A DNA stretch of 64,000 nt, from the NCBI GenBank assembly GCA_951640195.1, contig OX621171.1:2018216-2082215 (forward strand). Reading direction: 5' to 3'. Below the pieces are notes generated by a model, which saw nothing but the letters and a program-made list of their open reading frames with translations, made no database searches and was not told where the DNA came from. Every line of letters starts with the position of its first letter. The stretch's first letter is position 1. The position numbers were made by a program, and so were the translations under genes. Positions 32,998 to 43,623 of this stretch are shown here, one piece after another. The stretch comes from Porpolomopsis calyptriformis (lineage: Eukaryota; Basidiomycota; Agaricomycetes; Agaricales; Hygrophoraceae).

Positions 32998-35004
32998 ATG
33001 GAGACTGATTTGCATGCTCTCGAAACTAGCTGGTGGCCTGTTGGAAAGGTCCCGCAGGCCACGGTTCCGCTATCCTCACGATGCTATATCAAAAACACCA
33101 CCCAGGATGGACTCATGTCAGTCCAAGCGGCCCAACATATTTGTTCTCTCCCGATAAAGTGGAGGCCAATATTCACCGTCATTGACTTGTGCCAGCTTCA
33201 GCTGCAATTTCAAAAAGAGGATGGAGGGAGTCATCTTGGAAAGTTGATGGTATGGTATGACATGCTTAGGACGTATATCATAAAGGAAGCGCAAAGAGAA
33301 AAGCCTGCGTCTGGCAGTCTTTGGATTCCTGATGTCGTTCATCGGTTCTGTGTTCGACTGGAGCTAGGGAAGGCCCACCAGCCCAAAAAACTCAAAGCAT
33401 TCGAAGCCGAGCTTAGAAGCCATTATTCTTCCAGACAACACTGGTGGTATGGTAAGATATCGATATTTTCAAGGCTAGGCTTGAGTAATAAATGCTTGTA
33501 TACCCAGACCTTTTATCCTGGAAGCAGAGCAAAGAATTCTACTGGCTTCCCCAAGTCCTAAAATCCGTTGATCCTTTCAGTGACCGATCGAATTGCACCA
33601 CCTGGCTTGACGGTTTCGAAGCAGACTGCATCTTATTTGGGTTCACCAATCGTTTGGAGGCTGTCGCGATCTCCTCCGTGGAACTTGAGCGTGTACCTGA
33701 GCTTGAACTTGGACCTGGGTATGAACACGAACACGAATATGAACAAGATGATAACGATCAAGGTGAGGGTGAAGGTGAAGGTGTGTGATCCTGATGTCAA
33801 TTCGATAGCTGGTTAAGTACTTATCATTCAATTAATTTCATGAGCTCCAAAAAGGAAGCGAGGACGCCCACGCAAGGACAAGCATGTTGAATTATCTAAT
33901 GATTTCCCCAAAGCACGGATTCTGAGGAGTGGAGAGAGGGTTGCATCTTGCCCTATGGATTTCTTTCAGACCCTCCCTGCATTAACGGGGGGTGATGTCC
34001 CCAGAAAAAAGGCCATGAGAAAGGTACCGACTATGTTATTTTTCAATGGCGTCATATTCACCATACACAGAGAATTCAAGCGAATACAAAACCAGAAGCA
34101 GAAGCAGGCGTCTCAGCAAAGTCACTACCTGCTTCTCCTGGCAAGGACTTCCAGGTTTGTTTGTAGTTTTATGTTTGTATTTGAATGATTTGTACAGGTA
34201 AGACGCCCTAAGCAGCCCTCATTGGCAAGGCGTATACCCTCCTCAGCTATACCATCTGTGAATCACCCTCAGCAGGTGGGTCTTATCTTCTTCATACCTA
34301 GTCAGAAGCAATGGCGATTTATCCAAGAATTCGTCCAGAAAAATCGAAATCGAAATCTATCCGAAAGCCTGCTTGTAGGTCTGGATCCAGAAATAGAGGT
34401 TGAGAAAAGGAAAAGGGTATAGTATTTTCCCCATCATGTGCCTCGTGTATGCTTATATGTATGTCTCCTAGGATACGAAGGGGAAGGGGCGCGCTACAGA
34501 CACCACTCTGGTGGGTATCAGGCTTGCATTCGAGTCATTCGGAGTACAAGTCCAGATGGATGGTGACGGTAGCCATCCTTTTTCTTCTAGGTCGTGGATG
34601 ATGGTCACGATAAGCTAGAACCAGAACCCATCCCACGTTGGGTGAAATTGCTCCTTCAGCCACTCAGCGGTAATGCAGATGACCTCGCAACCCACCTCCT
34701 TGATCTATCGGATGCAACGAAAGGATACGACAAGAAAGGCATATGGGTCGATTTGTCACACTTTGATGTAGACATGGTATGTCTTTCTGTCGAATATGGG
34801 GGTATTGCATCCATCCATTTTTCTGACTAGATCAAGAATCTGGTGATGGAGTGGAAAAAGCGACAAGACTTGGCAAATTTCACTATGTTTGAGGACAACG
34901 ACGAGTTGGTTTTCATGAAGAGAACGTTCAAAGGCATACACGCCCTCATTGCCAAAGGTGCCATGCACAACTTTCATAAGTATGTTGAGGAAATGATGAA
35001 ATGA
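32998..35004 (+). CDS. AT-hook protein, multi-exon, unknown family
   Basis: I start at the ATG at 32998 (METDLHALETSWWPVG). The first exon gives a soluble domain with LPIKWRPIFTVIDLCQLQLQ and GKLMVWYDMLR. An intron (33451-33508) leads in phase to DLLSWKQSKEFYWLPQVL. A third exon begins PKRKRGRPRKDKH: the GRP core flanked by basic residues is a classical AT-hook, which binds the minor groove of AT-rich DNA. Several short basic/Pro exons follow, then IPRWVKLLLQPLSGNADDLA and an exon ending AMHNFHKYVEEMMK at 35004. Exons between 34020 and 34600 are uncertain. Family not recognised; a nuclear DNA-binding role follows from the AT-hook. It is convergent with the Ulp1 gene, 134 bases apart. Confidence 0.6.
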
Positions 35005-35138
35005 AGACAAGGTTGCGATGCACAAATGAATAGAATGGCTGAATGAACGAATGCTGAACGAATGCTGAATGCTATTACAGCTAATAAAGCTACCCCATCT
35101 TCAGACAAAAACCAGGTGAATAGTACAGTGAGTGTATA

Positions 35139-36335
35139 TTAAGATTCCTTGCGATCGCCAATCCTAAGCTTCCCAGAAACCAGCTCCATGATCATCATAT
35201 TCCGAAAATCAGCAACATCAGCCTCTTCCAAAACTGAAGGTATAGCCATACCGTTGACCAGCCACTTGAGATATTGACAGGTATACACCCCGCAATCTGT
35301 GGACCCTTTTTGTTGCGGCACAGACATATCTGTTTCGCAATTCCACCCAGAGAGATTATAATTCACCTCAGTGGTGAGATAATTGCTGACAGCCTTTTTC
35401 GACACCTGTCAGCATTTAATCAGGAACTCTGTGGCTTGAAAATCTCACTTTAATAATGCCTGCCCGGGTCTTCGCATTTCCGCATGCAGTCATACTATCA
35501 TAGAACTCCCAGCGTCGATCCGTGAAGTTCATCCTCAGCAGCAGCCAGTGATTTTGGTTTTGGTTTACGGGGATATAAAGGGACTTCAAGGTTTCCAACG
35601 TCTCGTTGATGGAGGACAAAGCAGCTGCATACCATCCACGTTTGACCTTTTGGCCATTCTTGGTAACCTGTCAGATCGATGGAAGGAAGGAAACGTTTGG
35701 GAAAAGGGCTTACCAACTCTGCAGAGAGCAACCTTGTTGCGCCACCATAATCCTTGTGGTCTAGGTTTGATACCTGAGGCCAGAAATATGTCGATATCAG
35801 TTTTACTTCTTTATCCTTATTCTGAGCCCGACAGAGATCGATGTATGAGCCTAGGATAGAGTCATCCAATTCGGCGCCTGGGTTAAGCTTTTGTAGAGCT
35901 TTGTGGTCAACGAGGGAGGTGGAGCGTGGGCATACCAAGGATGGGTCTGCAAGCAGACGTATCCAAGGCATCGTGGAACGCTCTTCCTTGGAGAAAAAGG
36001 CATAGATCGGGGTGTCGACAAATTTCAATGGTTTGTTTGCCTCTTTTACACCAAATAGTTAGCCTTCAACAAGCAGAGAAAACGCAATGTCTTACCAGCT
36101 GCAATAGTACTGCTTGGGCATGCTCGCAAAAACACATGGAATTGCCAGGCGTAAAGTCTTGTCTTTTTCTCTGGGAAGCCTAGGTGGTCTTTTGAAATTT
36201 CTAGCCACCTGGGCAGATAAAGCTGGACACTGGGGGTTTTTAAAGCCCTTTCCCACTCTGCGTGTCAATTAAAATTAAAATCGAAGCGTGAATAAATATC
36301 TCATTACACTCACCGTCCAGAGAGGGTGCAGGCAT
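35139..36335 (-). CDS. Ulp1-type (C48) SUMO protease
   Basis: Five exons (36335-36314, 36257-36096, 36042-35714, 35667-35449, 35405-35139) join in phase to 332 residues, MPAPSLDEWERALKTPSV to GDRKES. The C48 catalytic set is complete and in order: QNHWLLL (His), WEFYDSM (Asp), then PQQKGSTDCGVYTC with the oxyanion Gln and nucleophile Cys (codon 35294-35292). Ulp1 enzymes cleave SUMO from conjugates, mostly at nuclear targets. The N-terminal 130 residues, with LYLPRWL and ELDDSILGSYIDLC, are the lineage-specific part. In fungi such proteases are also carried by several DNA transposon groups, so cellular or element-encoded origin is open. It lies just downstream of a possible family X gene on the same strand. 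Confidence 0.85.
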
Positions 36336-36347
36336 GCCTTCATCCTT

Positions 36348-36746
36348 CTAGGCACCATATCTCTTAATGAGTTCCATAAAGTCATTGCGGCCCTCTGGGA
36401 TATGGGTGCATCCACAGAATGTTCGCCATAGCCATGGGGTGAGGACTTCAGGCGAGCGCAAATTATGCCCCTTCACCCCCTTGAAGTAGTCCTCTATGGC
36501 AGCACGCAACCGAGTGTGGTAGTTGTAGTTATGGCTGTACTGGCCAGTAGCACTTGTATGCCAATACATGTAGTGCGCATCAAAGAGCGCAAGCTCGAAT
36601 GCTGGGAGGCCATCATCATGCAATTCGCAGCATATCGTGCCTATCCAGATGAAATTACGTCCAAAGGTCCATTTAGTGAACTTGCTAACGGGGGGGGTTG
36701 TCGACTGATTCCAGAGGCTTTCATCGTTGGCGAAAACTTCAGCCAT
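36348..36746 (-). CDS. Small orphan protein, possible distant family X member
   Basis: Single frame of 132 residues from MAEVFANDESLWNQ. It has the family X outline in weak form: AFELALFDAHYMYWH (like FLDLQYW), RLRAAIEDYF (like LLRDDLL), and TPWLWRTFCGCTHIPEGRND (like PWAVRTMHSFGHSKPDRD). It ends 13 bases before the Ulp1 start codon on the same strand, so the two might be one transcript. Relationship to family X is inferred from spacing and a handful of residues, and needs a profile search. Confidence 0.45.
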   Translation of the reverse strand: MAEVFANDESLWNQSTTPPVSKFTKWTFGRNFIWIGTICCELHDDGLPAFELALFDAHYMYWHTSATGQYSHNYNYHTRLRAAIEDYFKGVKGHNLRSPEVLTPWLWRTFCGCTHIPEGRNDFMELIKRYGA

Positions 36747-36929
36747 TCCTTAATTCCAGCTTAAGTTGATTCGCGTACACTAACGGAACCCACACATAAA
36801 CACTCACCTCACAAAGCGACTCTATGTGAGGCTTCGGGGTTTCCTAGAAATCCTTATAGGACTAGCCACCAGTTCACTTTACTTCACTTCTTGCAGCCTT
36901 CGTTTGCCTGTCGATTAAATCAAATCACG

Positions 36930-37084
36930 ACACAACTCATGAAACTCACTGCGTGAGCCAAAGCCCTGGGACAACCCACTTATAAGGCTGCGAACAAAGT
37001 TGCAGAGTTGGTTGTGTATAGTAATATAGAACTAACTAGTGCATCTTAGCGCATACATTTGCTGAATTCAAAAAAAAAAAAAAA
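36930..37084 (+). mobile_element. Short LINE/SINE 3' tail insertion with 13-base target duplication
   Basis: A 155-base insert ends in a poly-A tail and is flanked by perfect 13-base copies of AAATCAAATCACG at 36917-36929 and 37085-37097. Its sequence (CTCACTGCGT, CAAAGCCC, CTTAGC near the end) matches the 3' part of the larger insertion at 40811-41696. This is target-primed retrotransposition with strong 5' truncation. Confidence 0.8.
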
Positions 37085-37154
37085 AAATCAAATCACGTGA
37101 GTCTCTTTTTCCTTAGCGCCGTTACAACAGACTTTTCATACACGATTAGCTGCA

Positions 37155-40100
37155 ATGCCCCATACACAATCAGCGACTAGCAACTTTCATGGGGATGATT
37201 ACTCTGATAGTAATTCCTCCCAAGGCAACCCACCCTCTCCGATGAATATCTCCCCGACCCAAGGCCACACAACCAATCAACCTTCACCACGCTATACCCC
37301 TGAACCCAATGAAGGTGGTTGGAATCCCAACGATTTCCTGAACATCTCACCTTCTCCCAAAATTTCTGCACGCGGCATAGAGTATGAACAAACAAACAAA
37401 CATATCTTTATGTCTCTTTATTAACATATCATCACCAACTAGCACGCAGCCAAATGCCCTCATCCACCAACCACCCCTTACCCAAGCCACCCAGCCTCCT
37501 TCCGATCCTGGCCAAGAGCGCCAAGTAGGTGAACAGACCCACCAGTCGGCTCCATCTCCATCTACCTCCACATCTCGGCCCATCGATCTCACGAAAGACA
37601 AGGCCGACTCACACAGGTATGTATTGGATCTGATCTGTGGCATAGCATAATGACCCACATTCTGTGGTAGTCTAGAGCCATTGTTGGCAGCATTGGAACA
37701 GGTGCAAGTCGGAAACAAACTAACGCTCGCAACATTTGAAAATACCGGCAACCAAGCCACCGCCCCAGCCCAGCCCATTCCTGCATCCAAACCCACCGCC
37801 CCTGCCAAACCCGCCGCCCGAGCCCAAACCACCGCCCCAGCTAAAACCGCCGCCCGAGCCCAAACCACCGCCCCAGCTAAAACCGCCGCCACCGCCAACC
37901 CTGCTGCCCCAGCCAAATCCGCCACTGTCAACCCCACTGCCCCTGCCAAATCCACCGCCCCTGCCAAACCCGCCGCCCCAGCCCAAACCACTGCCCCAGC
38001 CAAACCCGCCGCCACCGCCAACCCTGCTGCCCCAGCCAAATCCGCCCCCCCAGCCAAATCCGCCCCCCCAGCCAAATCCGCCCCCCCAGCCAAATCCACC
38101 GCCCCTGCGACACCTGCCGCCCCTGCCAACCCTGCCGCCCCAGCCAAGGATACAGCTAATCAACCTGCTGCTGTGATGCACGGCAGTATAGCAGAGAACC
38201 AGCCCGAGTTCAATTTCGACCTCGGTGACTTGGCAAACATTCCATGTACATCATCCTACATTGTTTCTTTGATGAACAGTTGTTGACATTACACACTCTT
38301 TTTAAACAAAGCAACCAGCTCGAGCGGAGGCAAGCCAACATCACCTCCACTTCAGGATGAAAACTTTGGCATTGATCCGATGCTCACAGCATCATCTTCA
38401 ATCAACAACCATCCGTTGCCTGCATCCTCCCCCTCCCTGGATCCACCATCTCAACCCAATGCGAAGCATGTGGGTGCAGAGAGGAGGAGTTCGTCAAGTG
38501 GAGCGACGAAAAAACAGACTTCCAACCGTGTGCCCGAGAAGAGGAAGAGGAAGGCTGCTGCAGGTGGCCGTGCAGTGAAGCGACGGCGCTATGGGTTTCA
38601 CACGTCAACCTGCATCACGGATGCACTGCCAGGAAACCCTGGCGAAGACTTTCTCCATTCATTGGAGAACATGGATAAACTGACGTCGGAAACGGCATCA
38701 TCATCTCAAGATGATGATGAAGCACAAGGCAAGGGGTCGGCAAAGATGGTAAGAAGATGGGAGGAAAAATAATTTATTACGAGTCCCGCTAATATGCTGC
38801 ATGTTTTGGATAGTTTTGCCAATATTGTAGTGATGGTGGGTCATTTGTGGTATGCAGTGAACCAGGGTGTGGTGTCATGCTGTGTGTTTCCTCGGACTCG
38901 ACTGCGTGTGTCCAGTGGGATGTTCCTGAGGGAACTCCATGGTACTGCCTGAGGCATTGTCGCCTCAAAAAAATACTTCCCAAGGTTTGGATCTACTTCA
39001 TGCAAGACAACACCACTGATTTTCCTTCTTCAGTATACAATCAACTCACGAATAAAATCATTCTTCCACGGGGGGAGGGTTATAACCCCCCTCCTCTACA
39101 TCCACATATACACATGTGAGGCAAGAATGGTCAAAGAGACACTAACCGCCCCGAATATCGCAGGGCGATTGAAAGACTTTTACAAGCACGAGCAGGATGA
39201 CCAGGTGAGGGACGTTTCCTCGAATGACCGAGTGATTTAGGCTTATGGTATTCTATAAACAGCTCCAGACTATATACGTTTACTTGAATAATGGACGCAC
39301 TCTCAAAGCATTGCGCTCACAAGCGGTGGAGTGGATAAAGCGATTCCCGAACTCAGCAGTCCTTGTCGTCCTTGAAGGCCATACTACAGTTCAAACGGGG
39401 GAGTTAGTCTACGCATTCCCAGGGGCCAAAACCAACCGCCACGCCCACATCACCGAAGTAAGTAGTTGTTGGAGGACTTCATAAGAAGATGCTATCGTCG
39501 AACTGGAACTGAACCGGAACCGGTTTCCCCAGATTCTACGCGCTACTATGCAGGATGCATACGATCCCGTGTTTATGCAGAACCCATCAATCAAGGGCTT
39601 GATTGCCCTGTGCTGTGGGCACACATTTCACCACGAGGGAAGTCTACAGTCGTGGAAGTCCCTGGTTGAAAGGTATGCAGGATTTCCCTCTTCCCCTTCC
39701 CCTTTGCGACTTCTGCCCAACAATCAATAAACCGTTTTATCCCTCCTTCTAGTAATATCTTCACTTGGGTCATTGGATTCTCCGCAAAGGTGTTATCGCC
39801 TATCAAAGTCACATCTGCATTGCCGTTATTCGTTGAGCTGGCATTCCTTCAGCAAGAGAAGAACATGCAGGATGTGGAGGAAGCGCTGCATCGGTCATTT
39901 GACCGAGTAGACATCCTCTCACACACACCCGTCCTGCTCATTCGTGCATGGAAGGGATCGGAATCGGAATCAGGAGGTGACATTTCCGTCACGCAATTCG
40001 CGCTCTCCAACGAGGACTGCCCATGGGGATTGGATCCTCCGGCATGTCCGACATGTGGTGTGGGCTGTTTTGTAACGTCAAGCATGCTTGATAAGAAGGG

Positions 40101-40305
40101 CGATTGGTGCCGCCTTTCATGTGGATTCTGCAAGTCGCGTGTGCAGAAGGTTCGTCGACCTAACTTTGTACAGGACTGTGACAAAAAGCACTTGCGGCCA
40201 TACAAGTACTGTATTTTGCCGTTCCCTGTGCCACCTGACGCCTGGGCACACGCTAAGTGGAAGGAAGGTGGAAGGAAGAAGGTGGGCGAAACCCAATCAA
40301 CATGA
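37155..40305 (+). CDS. PHD-finger protein with a caspase/CHAT-like C-terminal half
   Basis: Nine exons (37155-37381, 37443-37616, 37671-38245, 38312-38748, 38814-38984, 39034-39204, 39263-39457, 39533-39672, 39753-40305) join in phase to 880 residues. Order: disordered N-terminus; a long Ala/Pro/Lys repeat (APAKS-type) about 145-305; a basic NLS (PEKRKRKAAAG); a PHD-like zinc finger from 472 (FCQYCSDGGSFVVCSEPGCG, then YCLRHC). An alpha/beta domain about 590-790 has a His after a beta strand (VLVVLEGH, His625) and a Cys after another strand (GLIALCCGH, Cys677/678), then FTWVIGFSAKVL and an ALPLFVELAFLQQ helix. That is the layout of caspase/CHAT peptidases. A zinc ribbon (CPTC...CGFC) follows. 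PHD confidence is moderate; the peptidase reading is inference from motif order. Confidence 0.75.
37750..38150 (+). repeat. Ala/Pro/Lys coding repeat (15-24 base units)
   Basis: GCCCCAGCCAAA-like units repeat through the third exon of the PHD gene and encode APAK motifs like histone H1 tails. The strong C bias keeps long frames open on both strands; those are shadows. Confidence 0.8.
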
Positions 40306-40797
40306 GTGGTGTGGACCTGCCCATGTATACGACTATATTGTACCACATCTTCCTTTGATACAAGTTGCCTCCTGAGCATGGGGCAGTGTTCGATAGTATC
40401 CTCTGTGTGATCAACAGATAAGACCTTCCTTTGTTGCAAGTCTGAGCATCATCTTTTACAAGCTTCTTCCAAGTTCAGTGTGGCAGAGGCCAGCATTTAT
40501 TGGTCAAAATCTAGTATTTATATATCGGTGGTATGTTGTTCGCAATACAGTATTAGGCCCTGCCTATTCGCCCACACCCATCCTCATTCCCGCCGTTGAC
40601 TCTGATCCTCGCCTTGCCTGCTCCTTCTCAATCTTTCTCCCCTCCCGTCATGTATTTGGATAGTATTCTCGGCTACTGCAGCTTAGTAGGCCAAGTCATT
40701 GATACTGATTAACTGAACTGGAACTGAACTGTGACTGGAGGCAAAGAAAGAAGGGAACGTTAATCGAAACATTCCTTTCTACAGCCTTTCTACAGAA
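40306..40797. other. Intergenic region
   Basis: 3' flank of the PHD gene, followed by about 400 bases without recognisable features except short GAACTGAACTG repeats near 40720. Confidence 0.4.
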
Positions 40798-40810
40798 ATG
40801 TGTGTCACGT

Positions 40811-41696
40811 TGCCCTGGAGTCATTCACTGGGCCGTAGCCAACTAGGGAGAAAATCCCTGGTTGGGCTCGAGAGGTCAAAATCCATCGCCGGTGGGTCTC
40901 TGAGAAAGGCAGAGCGTACCCATCCATGTTGTTACCACGTCGGTGCAGTGGTTAGTGTCCGTGTGTGTGTGCAGCTGGGTGTGATCCCCACCTGTACCCT
41001 TTAGGGAGGTCGTAATGACCAACTCTGCTATTGGACTGTACCTAGCTGGGAGGTCTTTGGACCGCTGGTTTCTTTGCCACACCAATTAGGGAGACTTATG
41101 TCGACCTGGTCCAGGTAGTACACCTATAGGGGAGATGCTACATCGCTGAGGGCCACACACGTCAAGAAGCATTGCCTTACTGCACTCAGGGTGCCCACAA
41201 GGGACCCTTTAGACGGGTTACAAACGCGAGAACACATAATACAAGAGTGCCCGCAATACGACGAACACAAAAACCTCCTCCGGAAAGCATCAAGAAATAT
41301 CTCACTGCCAGAGATCGTTCATACTCAAACCTGGAGCGTTCACCAAGACAGGCAGACCCTATGCCAAACCCAAATCCCCCACGTTCGATGAAGAACCCAC
41401 AGTCCCAGTCCAACAGGATGACGACACAACCGAGGGCAACCTAGCCCAGGAAGGCCAACCTATGGCCACACCCCCAAATGCCGAAAACGGTGCAACTCCA
41501 GCACAATAAGAAAACACCCAACTCAACCCACAAATCACGAGACTCACTGCGTCACCCAAAGCCCCAGGGATTGACCCCCTCATATGTATATAAACAAAGT
41601 AGCAGGGCTGGTCATAGATAACCAGCCACCACGTCTTAGCACGTACGCTTGCTTGTTGCGGTATATAAATGCTGAAATCAAAAAAAAAAAAAAAAA
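40811..41696 (+). mobile_element. Composite SINE/LINE insertion, 886 bases, with 13-base target duplication
   Basis: The insert is bounded by perfect copies of ATGTGTGTCACGT at 40798-40810 and 41697-41709 and ends in about 18 A. Near 40945-40985 is a tRNA-like head: GGTGCAGTGGTTAGTG resembling an A box and GGTGTGATCCC resembling a B box. Near 41225-41310 a frame reads LQTREHIIQECPQYDEHKNL, typical of the C-terminal end of agaric LINE (Tad1-like) polyproteins. So a tRNA-like head appears joined to a LINE-derived tail, non-autonomous and moved by LINE machinery. The alternative is a 5'-truncated LINE with a chance tRNA-like start. Confidence 0.75.
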
Positions 41697-41777
41697 ATGT
41701 GTGTCACGTGAGTCTAAGTTGAAGCCCACTGTGAGTTGCAAAGTCGTCAAGTACTACCCATTCTTAAAGTGAAATGC

Positions 41778-43623
41778 CTGTGAGAGGAACCCCACAAGTT
41801 CCACAACGAATGCATTGACTCATGGCTAACATTAAAGGATTTGCTACGCAGTAACACATTGTTGGAAGCTTCTGGTATACCGATCCAGACCAACATCCTC
41901 CTCCTCCCTCGCCTCCAGGCTGCAATTGACATCGAGCAGCATCCAGACTATGACCCGACTGAAGGGCAGGCATTTTTGCCCTATAATCAGCCTCCTCCGG
42001 TAGGGGATATGTCATATATGATAGAACCCAACGATCTCGATGGTAAGGCAGAAATATCGTAACTATTAAATGAAAACATAACATTCCTATACAGGACATC
42101 CAGGAGATACATGCTGGGGAACAAAGAAAGCCAACCTCTTACCAATGATCAGAGGTATGAACATACTGGCCAATAAGGGACCAAACCCGCCCCTTTCCCC
42201 CCTGCATGTAAGGAAGAGTATTCCCTCTGTCAAAGGTCACCCTCGAACAACTTCAACTGTCAAGAGGTCAAAGAAATCAAGCCACAAGCATCGCAGGGAG
42301 CGACGGCAGGAAGCATCCCTCCACACGATAAAAGTGGGATGCGTCAAGCCTACCAACGTCAGACTGAAACACATCGCGTCATCCATCCCAATATCGACCA
42401 CGGTAGCAACGGAGACCCTTCCTGTGACTGGCCCTGGGTTCACAGCTCTGCGGTCAGAGAAGAGCAAGAGGATCGAGATAAAGGAGTATTCTCTGGAGGA
42501 TGTGTTGAGAAACGCACCCCAATTTGGGTTTAGAATCCAGGAATGGGATGGCATGTAGGTCGATTTCTACCCAATCAAACAAGATTCTCGATCTGATTCG
42601 GTGAAAATGTACTGCTAGTCGTGCGACGCCAATCCTCGATTCTGAGGGGCGTGTGGTAGCTCTTCTAGGTGGACGTCCCCAGTCTCCTGAATGGGAAATC
42701 ATACACAATGAGGCTGCCCAAAGAATCTCAGAAGCTCGGGGGCTTTGCGAATTTTCTGCAAAGGATGCATCCCACCGCCGGTGCCGCTCTCCATCCCTCG
42801 CCTGCGGTTTTTCATTCGGAGGAGGACAAAAAGTACAGTATACTTTTCCTCTGCCGCTATGTTTTTTTAATCACGATCTTGGAACATTTTCGTAAAGGTT
42901 CCAGGAAATCTTGGCCTTACACACAACAATCACGCGGTCATGACGGATTTGATACAATGCTCTGCCATCCAAAGGATAGCAGGGTTCTCGAACGGGCTGT
43001 TTGCAGCTTGGGCACCACGCCTGTACAAGTACTACTCTACCACGATGTCGGGGCTCCTAGGCCACCATCCACAGCTTAGGATGAACTTCAAAAATAGCGT
43101 CTGGAGTGCTATAACCTTCAACTTTGGTCCTAAGACGATATGTCTGCCTCATCGCGACTTCTCGAACCTTGCCTTTGGGTGGTGTGCTATTACTGCGTTA
43201 GGAGACTTTGATCCGAAAAAAGGAGGCCACCTTTTACTTTGGGATATTAAGTTGGCGATAGAGTTTCCCCCCGGTTCCACGGTGCTTATCCCTTCCGCAA
43301 TATTCTGTCACTCCAACACCAAGGTGCAGGCACACGAGACCCGTGTTTCGTGTACACAGTATGCAGCTGGAGGGCTGTTCAGATGGGTCGAGCATGGATA
43401 TCGGACAGCGAATGATTTCATGATGCAGGATCCGATTGGGAAACTAGCCTGCGACTTGCAATCCTCCCCACGATGGAAGAGGGCATCGGAACTTTTCTCT
43501 ACCTATTCAGAGCTAAGAGGGGTAAGCAACTTTCCATACTGCGACTCTTGCATGGCTCCGTTACCCAACAACAACTTTTTCAGGAATCTCCCTCCGGTTC
43601 ATAGCAGCATGTCTACTGTATAG
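41778..43623 (+). CDS. TET/JBP-family 2-oxoglutarate dioxygenase
   Basis: Exons about 41778-42041, 42095-42554, 42619-42832 and 42898-43623 join in phase; a final intron may lie near 43521-43583. The catalytic core is clear: CLPHRDFSNLAFGW with the iron-binding His (codon 43150) and Asp, FDPKKGGHLLLWD, PPGSTVLIPSAIFCHSNTKV with the distal His, and ETRVSCTQYAAGGLFRW with the 2-oxoglutarate Arg. This is the fungal TET/JBP type, which oxidises 5-methylcytosine or thymine in DNA and is expanded in mushrooms beside transposons. The N-terminal exons include a basic stretch (KRSKKSSHKHRRER). The true 5' end is uncertain: KFHNECIDSWL at the start looks like half of a zinc cluster, and the SINE/LINE insertion lies just upstream and may have split it off. 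Confidence 0.85.

Noticed and set aside
37347..38181. Gly/Trp- and Ala/Gly-rich minus-strand frames opposite the PHD gene
   Set aside because: Open only because of the C-rich APAK repeat; the plus strand has the phase-consistent nine-exon model.
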